A stretch of 64,000 nt of DNA, taken from positions 1,488,001-1,552,000 of the forward strand of contig NZ_CP034450.1 in NCBI RefSeq assembly GCF_003952505.1. The letters run 5' to 3'. The notes under the pieces were generated by a model that was not told the origin of the DNA, searched no databases, and saw nothing but the letters and a program-made list of their open reading frames with translations. Numbering within the stretch: the stretch's first letter is position 1; every line of letters starts with the position of its first letter. Of this stretch, positions 45,248-56,411 are shown in pieces. The DNA is from Mesorhizobium sp. M4B.F.Ca.ET.058.02.1.1 (GTDB lineage: Bacteria > Pseudomonadota > Alphaproteobacteria > Rhizobiales > Rhizobiaceae). Both the position numbers and the translations under genes were made by a program.

Positions 45248-46599
45248 ACCCAGATGTCGCTCGTGCAATCACCGCCGGGATAACGGGTTTCGTGACAGCG
45301 GCTTGGTCCATTCGGTTCCTTGCCGAAATCGACGACAAAGCGCGGATCGATTGCCATGCCGCCGTTTTCGGTATCGCAATTGACCATCAGCATGCAGCCG
45401 CCATTGGTGCGGATTTCCGGATAGAACTGGTTGTCCCAGGTCGAGAACAGTGAGGTCGTCACATAGAGCCGCTTGCCATCGAGGCTGAGCTGTATCATCT
45501 GCGGCCCGCCGGTGACTTTGACGCCATTGACCTCGGGAGCGCGGCCGAGCAGTCCGCCCATCCACACCTGCCCGGTCAGCCTGGCGTTGTGCGGGTCGGA
45601 GATGTCGTACTGGCGGATGTCGCCATGCAGCCAGTTGCACAGATAGAGGTACCTGTCGTCCATGCTGAGCAGGATGACCGAGATCACGCCGGGTATCGGG
45701 ATCGGCCATTCGGGATGCGGCTCATTGTCGACGTCGACAATCTTTTCCCATTGCCAGTCGCCCGCCGCGTCCTTCCACCAATGGATGATGTTGGCGGAAA
45801 GCGCCGCGCCGACAAAACCGTGGCTGCTGTCGGGATTGTGATGGAAGCGCACTTCCAGCGGGATCAGGCCATCCTCACCAAGATAGAATGTCTGCCTTGG
45901 CTCCTTCTTCTCGAAATCCCAGAAATGGATCTCGCGGCCATATTTCAGATGACCGACCTCTTCGAGGTCGAACCCGGGCATGAAGGTGTTGGGCGCGGCC
46001 CATTCCGAGCTGACCATCACGTTGTGCCGCGGCTGGTACCAGAAATCATAGCCGAACTTGATGCCGCCCATGGAGTTTTCCCAGCGGCCGACGATCTCGA
46101 ACTCCTTGCTGAGCTGCAGATAGCCGCCGGGGGCATTGCCTTGCGCGTCGCCAAGCATGGAGACGATGATATCCGAGCCGAGGCAATGCACCGTGTGCGG
46201 CGCCGAAAGATTGGTCCTGGCTTTGATCTCGGCGCCGTCGATGACCTTGAACAGGGTCGGATTGCGCGGATCGGTGCCGCAATCGACAATATGCAGATTG
46301 GACGAGCGCACACCCGGCACAATCAGGTATTTCCGCTCCATGCTGGCATCGCCATGGCACGACGAGCAGGCATTCCAGCCCGAGTGATGCAGCTCATCGC
46401 CGATGCCCGGCATTTGCAGGCGTGAAATCACCTGGCTGTAGGTCGGGCTCTGCGGGTCGACATCGATGGTGCACAGATAGTCCGGCTTCTGAATGCCCGT
46501 GCCGGTGTAGATGGCAATCGTATAAAGCAGCTTTTCGCGCGGTGCCCGCATCGCCTCGGCGGGAGAAGCATAGCCCGGTCCACAGCAATGATTGGTCAT
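45244..46599 (-). CDS. SBP56-family selenium-binding protein / methanethiol oxidase
   Basis: 451 residues from the ATG at 46599 (MTNHCCGPGYASPAEAMRAP), with AGAGGGAAG upstream. The family beta-propeller motifs are clear: GWNACSSCHGDAS, SAPHTVHCLGSDIIVSMLGD, and the C-terminal ending GDCTSDIWV. Bacterial members (MtoX) oxidise methanethiol to formaldehyde, H2S and H2O2 and bind copper; human SELENBP1 does the same. No signal peptide is seen, so it may be cytoplasmic. It heads a coupled operon with a ferredoxin and a CoA-binding protein. MtoX operons described elsewhere carry SCO1 and MauG genes instead. Confidence 0.9.
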   Translation of the reverse strand: MTNHCCGPGYASPAEAMRAPREKLLYTIAIYTGTGIQKPDYLCTIDVDPQSPTYSQVISRLQMPGIGDELHHSGWNACSSCHGDASMERKYLIVPGVRSSNLHIVDCGTDPRNPTLFKVIDGAEIKARTNLSAPHTVHCLGSDIIVSMLGDAQGNAPGGYLQLSKEFEIVGRWENSMGGIKFGYDFWYQPRHNVMVSSEWAAPNTFMPGFDLEEVGHLKYGREIHFWDFEKKEPRQTFYLGEDGLIPLEVRFHHNPDSSHGFVGAALSANIIHWWKDAAGDWQWEKIVDVDNEPHPEWPIPIPGVISVILLSMDDRYLYLCNWLHGDIRQYDISDPHNARLTGQVWMGGLLGRAPEVNGVKVTGGPQMIQLSLDGKRLYVTTSLFSTWDNQFYPEIRTNGGCMLMVNCDTENGGMAIDPRFVVDFGKEPNGPSRCHETRYPGGDCTSDIWV

Positions 46600-46709
46600 G
46601 GGCACTTCCCTCTGAACAGGTCACCGGCCGGCCCCAAAGGAGGTCAGGCTGGAATGTTAGTGCATGCTTGGCGCTGGCGCTACGGTGGTGTTCGGTGAAG
46701 CGCAGCGCG

Positions 46710-47030
46710 ATGTCCAACCCGGCGACCCAGCACCGAGCGGCGGAACAGCGGTCGTTCTCGCGCGTTATTCCATTAGGAGTAACTAATGTGCGTTTCGTGG
46801 TCGTCCAAGAGCCGACCGACACTTGGGCCGTGTTTGACACGATCGCTGACGAGCCCGCGGGTTTCGCAAGCCAATGCCTCATTGGGTTGACGCGTGAAGA
46901 GGCTGAGTGGTTGGCGTCAAGGTGCAATCAACAAATGTCGCGAAACGTTCGGCGCGTTCAGGACACGCCGCGGAACGTTGTGCCACTGATGGCGAGTGTG
47001 AATGAAACGATTCGTCGGCAGGCCACATGA
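46710..47030 (+). CDS. Hypothetical protein (106 aa)
   Basis: Starts MSNPATQHRAAEQRSFSRVI. The core (RFVVVQEPTDTWAVFDTIAD, LIGLTREEAEWLASRCNQQM) looks like a small alpha/beta domain that could be DNA- or protein-binding. Family not recognised. It is divergent from SBP56 and overlaps the next gene as ATGA, so the two form an operon. Confidence 0.5.
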   Translation: MSNPATQHRAAEQRSFSRVIPLGVTNVRFVVVQEPTDTWAVFDTIADEPAGFASQCLIGLTREEAEWLASRCNQQMSRNVRRVQDTPRNVVPLMASVNETIRRQAT

Positions 47031-47299
47031 TGACCGAAGAAGCGATGGCTGCTGTTTTGGCAGTCAGGAACACGGCAGCCGAGATCCTGGGTGTAGTTGA
47101 CAGCGCCAACAAAACCGATGCCGCTGTCGACGTCCGCCGTCTGGGTGAGGCCGTCCAGTTCCTCGCCAACGCTCCAATCCTTGGCTACGATGTTCGCGCG
47201 GCCATGGTTTTGTACGGCGACCTCGGGACGCCAACGCTTCGCGCCAGAGATTGCGAGCAGTTGTGGGCCAAATACGGAAAGGCCCTGCTCGCGTATTGA
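47027..47299 (+). CDS. Hypothetical protein (90 aa)
   Basis: Starts MMTEEAMAAVLAVRNTAAEI and is mostly helical (VDVRRLGEAVQFLANAPILG). No family recognised. Coupled to the gene before it by an ATGA overlap at 47027-47030. The pair converges on the transpeptidase gene. Confidence 0.5.
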   Translation: MMTEEAMAAVLAVRNTAAEILGVVDSANKTDAAVDVRRLGEAVQFLANAPILGYDVRAAMVLYGDLGTPTLRARDCEQLWAKYGKALLAY

Positions 47300-47358
47300 T
47301 GAGATCAGATTGGAATGACCTCATCGGCTGCTGAAACGCGCGCCGCAAACGCGCGAGC

Positions 47359-48359
47359 CTACTGAGACGTGTCGCCCGCGTTCGCCATTTCGTCCTTGAA
47401 GCTCACCTTTGTGCTTTTCCGCACCATGGCGGCGAGGTCCTCGGCATCCCAGTTGGTCAGCCTGATGCAGCCATGCGAGAAGGTTAAGCCGATCTTGCCG
47501 GGTTCGGGCGTGCCGTGAATGCCGTAGCTTTCAATGGAGAGATCGATCCAAACCGAGCCCACGGGATTGTTGGGGCCGGCCGCAATGGTGAACGGCCGCT
47601 TGGCCTTGACTCCCTTGAAAGCGAAGTCCGGATCGTAGTGATAGGTCGGATTGCGCACCACGCGCTTGACCTCCGCCTCGCCATTCGGCGCCGGCTTCTC
47701 GGCGCTGCCAATGGAAGCGGGGAAGACTGCGAGCCATTTGCCGGAAGGATCAAGCACGCGCACCTGGCGGGCGCCCTTGTCGACCTCGACGCCGGCAATG
47801 GCGGCGGGAGGATCCCCCGGCCAACATCCGGCACCAGCAATTTCGTGCCGGCCTTCCTGAAGCCGATGCCAGGATTGAGCCGCCTGAGCAATTGCTCGCT
47901 GATATGGAAGCGCTCCGCCAGCCTCTCCGTGGCATTGTGATAGCCGAGCCTCGGCAGGCGGGCCATCCGCTCCATGCGGGCCGGGATATGCCTGGTAAAA
48001 GGTCCGCGCACATCCTTGCGCGTCAGCTCATAGGTCACCAGAGCCGGGCTCGCGGAGGTTGCCATCAGCCTGTCCCAGGTCTCGCGCGTGAGCTTGCCAT
48101 CGGACGGCAATCCATTCGCCGTCTGAAAGGCCCTGACCGCCCTGGCGAAATTTTCTGATGCACGGCCCTCGATCAGGCCTGGCGAGAAGCGGGCGCGATC
48201 CAGAAGAATCTCTGCCTTCAGCAGGACGGGGCTGAAGCCTTTCGGTTCCTCGGCGGTGAATTGCGCCTCGTTGACGGTGGCTGGGTCCAGCTTGGCCGCC
48301 CCTGCCCCGCCGCAAGCGAGGGCAAGCGCCACAGCGACCAACAGAACGAGCCGGGGCAT
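47359..48359 (-). pseudogene. L,D-transpeptidase, frameshifted
   Basis: From the ATG at 48359 (GGAG upstream) the gene gives a signal peptide (MPRLVLLVAVALALACGGAG), a peptidoglycan-binding-like domain (ARAVRAFQTANGLPSDGKLT) and a LysM-like segment (RFHISEQLLRRLNPGIGFRK) to VPDVGRG. At a run of five G (forward 47814-47818) the frame breaks. The next frame goes on as DPPAAIAGVEVDKGARQVRV and the YkuD catalytic domain GSVWIDLSIESYGIHGTPEP, FSHGCIRLTNWDAEDLA with the active-site Cys. One missing G would restore a 330-residue exported cell-wall cross-linking enzyme, so this may be a sequencing error. Confidence 0.88.
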
Positions 48360-48523
48360 CGATGTCACTCCACGAAAACCTGCTTGTATTATGACGCGGC
48401 AGGGCTCTTCTGGTTCCGTTCACTCACAGCTGCAGGGCAGAACCTGACCAGATGAGGCACTCCAGCCGGCGATGAAATGGCGAGGGTCTTGCAATCTCGC
48501 GATGCGACGCCCGGCCGCCGTCC

Positions 48524-49816
48524 TTATCGCCCGCTCGGCGCGCCCGGCTTCATGATAATCTCGCGATGCGGATACGGAATGCTGATGCCGTTGGCCTTGA
48601 ACGTGTCCCACAGCGCCAGCAGCACCTTGCCACGCACGTTGGTCAGGCCTTGCTGGGGGTCGCGGATCCAGAAGCGCAGGACGAAGTTCAGCGAGGAGTC
48701 GCCGAAGTCGGTCAGCCAGCAGACTGGCCGCCGATCGGCCTCGACCCGGCCCACGCTGATCGCCGCCTCGATCGCCAGTTCGCTGACCTTGTGCGGGTCG
48801 GCGTCGTAGGAGACGCCGAAATTCACGTCGAGCCGCACCAGGTTGTCGCTGAACGACCAGTTGATGACCCGCTGGGTGATGAAGTCCTCGTTGGGGATGA
48901 GGAACTCGCGGCCGTCGCGCGTCACCACCGAGACGAAGCGCGCCCGCAATTCGCGGATCCAGCCGAACGTGCCTTCGAGCGAGATCGTGTCGCCAGGCTT
49001 GATCGACTTGTCGAGCAGGATGATCACGCCGGAGACGAAGTTGGAGACGACCTTCTGCAGCCCGAAGGCGAGGCCGACGCCGACGGCGCCGGAAAACACC
49101 GTCAGCGCCGTCAGGTCGAGGCCGACGGCGGAAAGCGCGACGGCGCCGGCCACCAGCACGAGGCCGATCTTGGCCACCTTGCCGACGAGGACGCGGATCG
49201 ACGGCGTCAGTTCCTCGGAGAGGCGGACGCGCTCGTCGATGTAATTGCCGACGACCACCGCCAGCCAGACCGTCGCGACCAGGAGCAGCGCCGCCTTCAG
49301 CACCATGAGCGCCGAAAGCCGGACCGCGCCAAGCGGGATCGCGAGGCTGTCGAGGACGGTGGCCGCGTCATCGCTGATGTGCAGGATGACAAGGGCCGCA
49401 TAGATCCAGGCCAGCCAGCCCAGCGTGCGCGCGACGAGGCGGTTGCGGATGATGCGCGACAGCACCGTCGCGAACAGCCACGCCAGCGCGAGCAGGAGCG
49501 CGACCTGGATGAGATGGGTGCGGCTTGGCCAGGTGACGGCGCGCAGCAGGCTGAGCGCGGCAAACAGGAAAAGCGTAAACAGGATCCAGTCTGTGCGCCG
49601 CAGCAGGGCGATCACCACCCGCAAGAGCCCGGGATGGCCCTTGATCTGGCGTGCCTGGCCCTCCACCAGCGGCTCGACGCGCAGCGCCGCGAGCTTAGCC
49701 AGCGCGAATAGCGCGGCGATGATGCCGACCTGATAGACGAACCACGGCGTGGCGGCATAGTCGAACCATCCGCCGGCCCAGGCCAGCGACCGATCGATGG
49801 CGTCGCGAAAATCCAT
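48524..49816 (-). CDS. MscS-type mechanosensitive channel
   Basis: 430 residues from the ATG at 49816 (MDFRDAIDRSLAWAGGWFDY). Several hydrophobic helices lead to the pore-lining helix and MscS beta domain: VFSGAVGVGLAFGLQKVVSN, FVSGVIILLDKSIKPGDTIS, and GREFLIPNEDFITQRVINWS. It should open under membrane tension to release solutes after osmotic downshock. It is longer at the N-terminus than minimal MscS. It is divergent from the HerA-like gene. Confidence 0.93.
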   Translation of the reverse strand: MDFRDAIDRSLAWAGGWFDYAATPWFVYQVGIIAALFALAKLAALRVEPLVEGQARQIKGHPGLLRVVIALLRRTDWILFTLFLFAALSLLRAVTWPSRTHLIQVALLLALAWLFATVLSRIIRNRLVARTLGWLAWIYAALVILHISDDAATVLDSLAIPLGAVRLSALMVLKAALLLVATVWLAVVVGNYIDERVRLSEELTPSIRVLVGKVAKIGLVLVAGAVALSAVGLDLTALTVFSGAVGVGLAFGLQKVVSNFVSGVIILLDKSIKPGDTISLEGTFGWIRELRARFVSVVTRDGREFLIPNEDFITQRVINWSFSDNLVRLDVNFGVSYDADPHKVSELAIEAAISVGRVEADRRPVCWLTDFGDSSLNFVLRFWIRDPQQGLTNVRGKVLLALWDTFKANGISIPYPHREIIMKPGAPSGR

Positions 49817-50036
49817 TTGCCACGACCACTTGGCTAAGGAACTGCAACTTGTGATCCACAATGTCGCCGGGCTTGGCAATGGTCAAGCAGAGCTTGGCTG
49901 CGTGCTCGGGGTTTGCGCGACCAGGCGTAAGCGGTCACCGAAGAGCTGGGGAACAACGGCCCGTCCATGTCCGGCGCGCTCGACCCGCCGCGCTTCGGTT
50001 GATAAGGCCCGCAGGGAAACTTTTTCGAGTCGACAG

Positions 50037-51533
50037 ATGACGGTTGCGATCGAGATGGGCGAGACGAGCGCGGGGGCCACGGCGGCGCTCGACCTCGAGG
50101 AGCTTTTGGCGACCCGCCTTCTGGTGCAGGGCAATTCCGGCTCCGGCAAGTCGCATCTCTTGCGCCGGCTGCTCGAACAGAGCGCGCCCTGGGTGCAGCA
50201 GACCATCATCGATCCCGAGGGCGACTTCGTCTCGCTCGCCGAGCGCTTCGGCCATCTGGTGATCGATGCCGAGGAGCATACCGAGCGCGGCCTGCAGGCG
50301 GCCGGCGAGCGGGCGCGCATCCACCGCGTCTCCACCGTGCTCAACCTCGAAGGGCTCGACGCCGAGAACCAGATGCGGCGCGCCGCCGCCTTCCTCGGCG
50401 GGCTGTTCGAGGTCGCGCGCGACCACTGGTATCCGATGCTGGTGGTGGTGGACGAGGCGCAGCTCTTCGCGCCCGCGGTGGCGGGCGAGGTTTCGGACGA
50501 GGCGCGAAAACTCTCGCTCGGCGCGATGACCAATTTGATGTGCCGCGGCCGCAAGCGCGGGCTTGCCGGCATCATCGCCACGCAGCGGCTGGCGAAGCTT
50601 GCCAAGAACGTCGCGGCGGAAGCCTCCAACTTCCTGATGGGCCGCACCTTCCTCGACATCGACATGGCGCGCGCCGCCGATCTGCTCGGCATGGAGCGGC
50701 GGCAGGCGGAAGCCTTTCGCGACCTCGAGCGCGGCCAGTTCATGGCGCTGGGTCCCGCGCTGTCGCGCCGGCCGCTCGGCCTGCGCATCGGCCCGACCGA
50801 TACAAAACCGCGCAACGGCACGCCGCGCCTGATGCCGCTGCCGGAGGCCGCGTTGGAGGACGCGCGCGCGATCATCCTCGCCGCGCCGCCGCCCGAGACG
50901 GTGCGGCCGCTGCGCCGGGCGCCCTCGCCCGACCTGCTCGACCAGTTGATGGCGGCGAAGTCGGCGGCGCTGGAGATTCGCCCCGAGCCGGCCGAGCCGG
51001 CACCGAGCGCCGAGGACCTGGCCGAGCGGCGCGAACGGATGGACCGCGTGCTCGGCGCCGTGCTGGCCGAGCCCGACGCGGGTTTTCGCGTCGTCGGCGT
51101 GCTCTATCAGGAGTTTGTCGTCCGCTGCCGCATCGAGGGGCTGGCCTCGGTCGTGCCCGACCTTGCCGAGTTCCGCCGAATGCTGACGCGGGCGCGGGCC
51201 GGCCTCGGCTCCGAAATGGCGGAGGACGATGCCTGGCGCGACGTCTCGGTGCGCGCCTCGCTGCTGCCCGAGGACATGCAGGGCGTCTTCATGATGATCG
51301 CCCGCGCGGCCAAGGAGGGCCGGCCGTGCCCGAGCGACGCGGCGATCGCGCGCGCCTATGGCTCGCACTCGCTGCGCCGCGCGCGCCGCCTGCTCACCTA
51401 TATCGAGGAGCAGGGCCTGATCGTCTGCCAGCTCGACGGCACCGGCCGGCGCACGGTGACGCTGGTCGAGCTCGCCTGGGCGACGGCGCCGGGCGATCCG
51501 AATGCGGAAGAGGCGGAGCTAGGCGTTTCGTGA
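50037..51533 (+). CDS. HerA-like ATPase
   Basis: 498 residues from the ATG at 50037. The HerA/DUF87 ATPase core has Walker A LLVQGNSGSGKSHLLRRLLE, an acidic segment VQQTIIDPEGDFVSLAERFG, Walker B MLVVVDEAQLFAP, and MCRGRKRGLAGIIATQRLAK. HerA proteins are hexameric translocases tied to DNA repair, plasmid transfer or defence when paired with a nuclease or SIR2. None of those partners is adjacent here. A C-terminal region (from about residue 330) is predicted helical and may hold a winged helix. Its role is open. Confidence 0.85.
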   Translation: MTVAIEMGETSAGATAALDLEELLATRLLVQGNSGSGKSHLLRRLLEQSAPWVQQTIIDPEGDFVSLAERFGHLVIDAEEHTERGLQAAGERARIHRVSTVLNLEGLDAENQMRRAAAFLGGLFEVARDHWYPMLVVVDEAQLFAPAVAGEVSDEARKLSLGAMTNLMCRGRKRGLAGIIATQRLAKLAKNVAAEASNFLMGRTFLDIDMARAADLLGMERRQAEAFRDLERGQFMALGPALSRRPLGLRIGPTDTKPRNGTPRLMPLPEAALEDARAIILAAPPPETVRPLRRAPSPDLLDQLMAAKSAALEIRPEPAEPAPSAEDLAERRERMDRVLGAVLAEPDAGFRVVGVLYQEFVVRCRIEGLASVVPDLAEFRRMLTRARAGLGSEMAEDDAWRDVSVRASLLPEDMQGVFMMIARAAKEGRPCPSDAAIARAYGSHSLRRARRLLTYIEEQGLIVCQLDGTGRRTVTLVELAWATAPGDPNAEEAELGVS

Positions 51534-51540
51534 CGAAAAC

Positions 51541-51560
51541 AAGGCCCCTTGCGGGGCCTT
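51541..51560. terminator. Bidirectional hairpin between convergent genes
   Basis: AAGGCCCC-TTGC-GGGGCCTT is a perfect 8-base stem. On the minus strand it is followed by GTTTTC. It lies between the HerA-like gene and the convergent sugar-binding protein gene. Confidence 0.7.
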
Positions 51561-51591
51561 GCCTTATTACCCACCGAAGCTAGCGCCCTGC

Positions 51592-52578
51592 CTATTTGCC
51601 CATCAGCTGCTTGGCGTTCTCGGCGGTGATTGCCGTGGTCTCCACCGTCACCGTCGGCTCCACCGAGGTCGCGCAGTCGAGCAGGATCTTCTTCGACATC
51701 TCGATCGCTTCCTTGGCGCCGGTCGGATACGTGAAGGTCGCCGCCCAGTCGCCCTTGGCGACGGCCTCGATGCCGCCGGCCGGACCGGGCAGGCCGTCGG
51801 TGCCGATGATCTTGACGTCCTTGCCGGCGCCCTTGGCGGCCAGCAGCGCGCCGGCCGCCATCATGTCGTTCGAGGCGTAGAGCACCTTGATGTCGGGATG
51901 CGCCTGCAGCATGGCGGCAAAGGCGGTCTGGGCTTTATCCGGAACCCAGTCGGCGGCCTGCTCGGCGACGACCTGGATCTTGGCGTTCTCCTTCACGCCG
52001 TCCTTGAAGCCGTTGAGGCGCTCCACCGCCGGCGTCGAGCTCGGCAGGCCTTCCAGCACCGCCGTCTCGCCACCGTCGGGCAGCAGCGTCTTTGCGGTGT
52101 ATTTCCCGGCTTCGAGCGCGATCTTGTAATTGTCGCCGCCGATGAAGGCCGTGTAGTCCTTGCCCGGGTCGCCGACCGTCTTGCGGTCGAGCTCGATCAC
52201 CGGAATGCCGGCATCCATGGCGCGCTTCACGGCCGGCGTCAGCGGCGCTGCTTCGAAGGGCGAGATCAGCAGGATATCAACCTTCTGGGTGATGAAGTTG
52301 TCGACCTGCGAGGTCTGCGTGTTGACGTTGCCGGCGCCGTCGGCGATCTGCAGCGTGAACTGCGGAACGTCCTTGGCCGCGGCCGTCAGTTCGTCATTGA
52401 CGTGCTGGCGATAGGGTTCGGCGTTGTTGGCCTGCGAAAAGCCGATGACGAACTGACCGTCCTTGGCGCAGGCCTTGACCAGCGGCTCGGCGGCCTGTGC
52501 GCTGCCGGCGATACACAGGCCGGCGCCTGCCAGAAGCGCGGCCCGAAGGACGCGCGATCCTCTCAACGTGGTTTTCAT
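51592..52578 (-). CDS. Sugar ABC transporter substrate-binding protein
   Basis: 328 residues from the ATG at 52578, with AGGAGGAGAG upstream. After the signal peptide (VLRAALLAGAGLCIAGSAQA) comes a type 1 periplasmic binding domain of the ribose/RbsB kind: QFVIGFSQANNAEPYRQHVN, VDILLISPFEAAPLTPAVKR, and GIPVIELDRKTVGDPGKDYT. Ligand specificity cannot be read. It is the last-transcribed gene of a cluster with a permease, a two-domain ATPase and a LacI regulator. Confidence 0.94.
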   Translation of the reverse strand: MKTTLRGSRVLRAALLAGAGLCIAGSAQAAEPLVKACAKDGQFVIGFSQANNAEPYRQHVNDELTAAAKDVPQFTLQIADGAGNVNTQTSQVDNFITQKVDILLISPFEAAPLTPAVKRAMDAGIPVIELDRKTVGDPGKDYTAFIGGDNYKIALEAGKYTAKTLLPDGGETAVLEGLPSSTPAVERLNGFKDGVKENAKIQVVAEQAADWVPDKAQTAFAAMLQAHPDIKVLYASNDMMAAGALLAAKGAGKDVKIIGTDGLPGPAGGIEAVAKGDWAATFTYPTGAKEAIEMSKKILLDCATSVEPTVTVETTAITAENAKQLMGK

Positions 52579-52657
52579 GCTCACTCTCCTCCTCGTCTGG
52601 CCGGGGGCGGACAGACCTGTTTGGTTCAGTCTCGGGGGTATGCTTGCCGCCGGCCTC

Positions 52658-53730
52658 CTACCTGCCCAATCCCTCGCGGCGGCGAACGAGGGATTGGAGC
52701 ACTGCCGCCAGCACGATGATCGCGGCGGTCGCGAGCAGCTGCGTGGCGGGGGTGATGTTGTTGAGCTGAAGGATGTTGGCGAGCGCGCCGAGCATGATGG
52801 TGCCGGCGACGGTGCCGACCATCGAGCCGGCGCCGCCGAACAGGCTGGTGCCGCCAATGACGACGGCGGCAATCGCCGTCAGCTCATAGCCCATGCCGTC
52901 ATTGGCGCTGCCGAAGTTGAACTGGCCGGCATGCACGATGCCGGCAAGTGCGGAGGCAAAGCCGGTGATGGCATAGACCGAGATCTTCACCATCGACACC
53001 GGCACGCCGGAAATGCGCGCGGCGCGCTCGTTGCCGCCGACGGCAAAGACGTAGCGGCCGAAACGCGTGGTATTGAGCACCACCGTGGCGATCGCGGCAA
53101 AGGCGATGAAGACGATGGTCGCCACCGGCACTGTGTTGTCGAACAGCCGCTCGCCCAGCACCGCGAACACCGGCGGCGCCAGGCCCGGGCCCTCGCCATA
53201 GGAGATGTTGATGTACTGGTTGCCGGAAACGATGAGCGCCAGGCCGCGCGCCGCCTGCAGGCCGGCCAGCGTAACGATGAACGGCTCCAGCCGGAAGCGG
53301 GTGGAGATGGTGCCCTGGACGATGCCGAAGACGATACCCATGGCGAGCACGGCCAGAATGGTCGAGATCAGTCCGAAGCCGCCGGAGATCATCATCGTTG
53401 CGGTCACCACGGCGGACAGGCCGAGCACCGCGCCGACCGAGAGGTCGATGCCGGCGGTGATGATGACGAAGGTCATGCCGATGGCGATGATGCCGGTCTC
53501 GGACACGGCGCGCACGATGTTGGCGATGTTGTCGGGGTTGAGGAACAAGATCTCGCCATGGCGCCTGGGCGAGAAGATGACGCCGCCGATCGCCACCAGC
53601 ACCAGGCCGATCAGGCTCTGGAAGCGCACGATGATCGCCAGCGGATCGACGCGCCTCGCCGCAGGAGCAGCGGGTACCGAAGGGCTTGAAGCTGCCGGGC
53701 TCGCCGCCACCGAAATCTTCTGGTCCGACA

Positions 53731-53731
<1 letters not shown>
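52658..53731 (-). CDS. Sugar ABC transporter permease (RbsC-like)
   Basis: 357 residues from the ATG at 53731. About ten hydrophobic helices with the RbsC-type motifs GMTFVIITAGIDLSVGAVLG, FIVTLAGLQAARGLALIVSG, and TAIAAVVIGGTSLFGGAGSM. It forms the membrane channel for the sugar. Its start overlaps the ATPase stop (TGATG), so the two are coupled. Confidence 0.95.
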
Positions 53732-55244
<1,513 letters not shown>

Positions 55245-55248
<4 letters not shown>

Positions 55249-56258
55249 GCCGGCCTCATGGGGGTTGGCCTCGCGCAGGATTGGCGTGCCTGCAGCCTTG
55301 CCTGCAGCCGCACGTCGCGCGGCGCTGCATGGCTGGAGGCGATGCGCTCGCTGAGCAGCGCCGCCGCCTGGCGGCCGATCTCGGTGCAGGGCTGCTCGAC
55401 CAGCGTCAAACGCGGCTCGAAGCAGTCGGCCCATTCGAAATCATCGAAGCCCGCCAGCGACAGGTCGCCGGGGATCGCAAGACCCTTCTCGCGGATGGCG
55501 CGGACTGCCCCGATCGTCGTCATGTTGTTGCCGGTAACCAATGCGGTGGGCGGCGTGGCCAGCGACAGGATCGCATGCGTCGATGCCGTGGCGCTCGCCG
55601 TGTCGACATTCTCCGGCGAGACATAGTGCGGCAGGCACTCAAGTCCATTGGCGGCGAGCGAGGCGCGGAACGCCTCGATGCGCTCGCGCGTGGTGGCCAG
55701 CCCCGGCTGGCCGGCAATGTAGCCGATGCGCTTGTGGCCGAAGGCAGCGACATGGTCGATGAGGGCATGCATCGCCGTGTCGTTCTCGACACCGATCTGG
55801 TCGAAGCGGTCGTCAGCGAACCGGTCGATCAGCACGCAGGGCAGCTTCTTCTCGGTAAGATAGTCGATCGCGCGCTCCGGCGAGCCCGACGGCGCCAGGA
55901 TCACGCCGTCGACGCGGCGCTGGTGGAAGGCGCGCACCACCTGAAGCTCGCGGTCCGGGTCTTCCTGCGTGTCGGACAGAAACACCATCAGGCCGAGCCG
56001 CGCACATTCGGCCTCGACCGCGCAGATGATGTCGGTGAAATAGGGATTGGAGATCGCCGAGATGGCGAGCCCGACGCTATTGGTGGTGGACGCCTTCAGC
56101 GCGCGTGCCAACTCGTTGGGCTGGTAACCCATCGTGGCAATGGCATCGTTGATCAGCCTGGCCTTCTCGGGCGAGACGAAGCGGGTGCCGTTGACGACGT
56201 GTGAGACTGTCGAAACCGAGACGCCGGCGCGGCGCGCGACCTCAGCCATTGTCGGCAT
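55245..56258 (-). CDS. LacI-family transcriptional regulator
   Basis: 337 residues. Helix-turn-helix [20 protein letters not shown], then [20 protein letters not shown], and a sugar-binding domain ([20 protein letters not shown]). It is first in the operon and overlaps the ATPase gene as ATGA, so it controls the transporter and itself. A palindromic AAACGTTT site lies 88-95 bases upstream. Confidence 0.95.
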
Positions 56259-56345
56259 GCGTATGGAGTGCCCGCAAGCGCTCCTCCCTTGTATGCGTTT
56301 CCCAACCGCTCTTCGGCGGATTTCTTAGAAACCATAGAGCCATCG

Positions 56346-56353
56346 AAACGTTT
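56346..56353 (-). promoter_or_regulatory. LacI-type operator core
   Basis: The palindrome AAACGTTT at 56346-56353, inside GAAACGTTTGC, matches the style of LacI operators. It lies in the promoter region of the lacI-transporter operon. Confidence 0.5.
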
Positions 56354-56371
56354 GCGCAATCGATTCGACAA

Positions 56372-56398
56372 AGCCCGCGACAAATTTTGTCGCGGGCT
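56372..56398 (-). terminator. Terminator-like hairpin after the ArsB/NhaD-type gene
   Basis: AGCCCGCGACAAA and TTTTGTCGCGGGCT form a near-perfect stem of about 12 pairs, 14 bases after the stop codon on the minus strand, followed by TTTGTC. The T run is short, so termination may be partial. Confidence 0.6.
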
Positions 56399-56411
56399 GA
56401 AAACTTGGAGA

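Noticed and set aside
48494..48572. Direct repeat of AATCTCGCGATGCG
   Set aside because: The second copy is inside the coding sequence of the channel and is explained by the codons there; two short copies do not make a repeat family.
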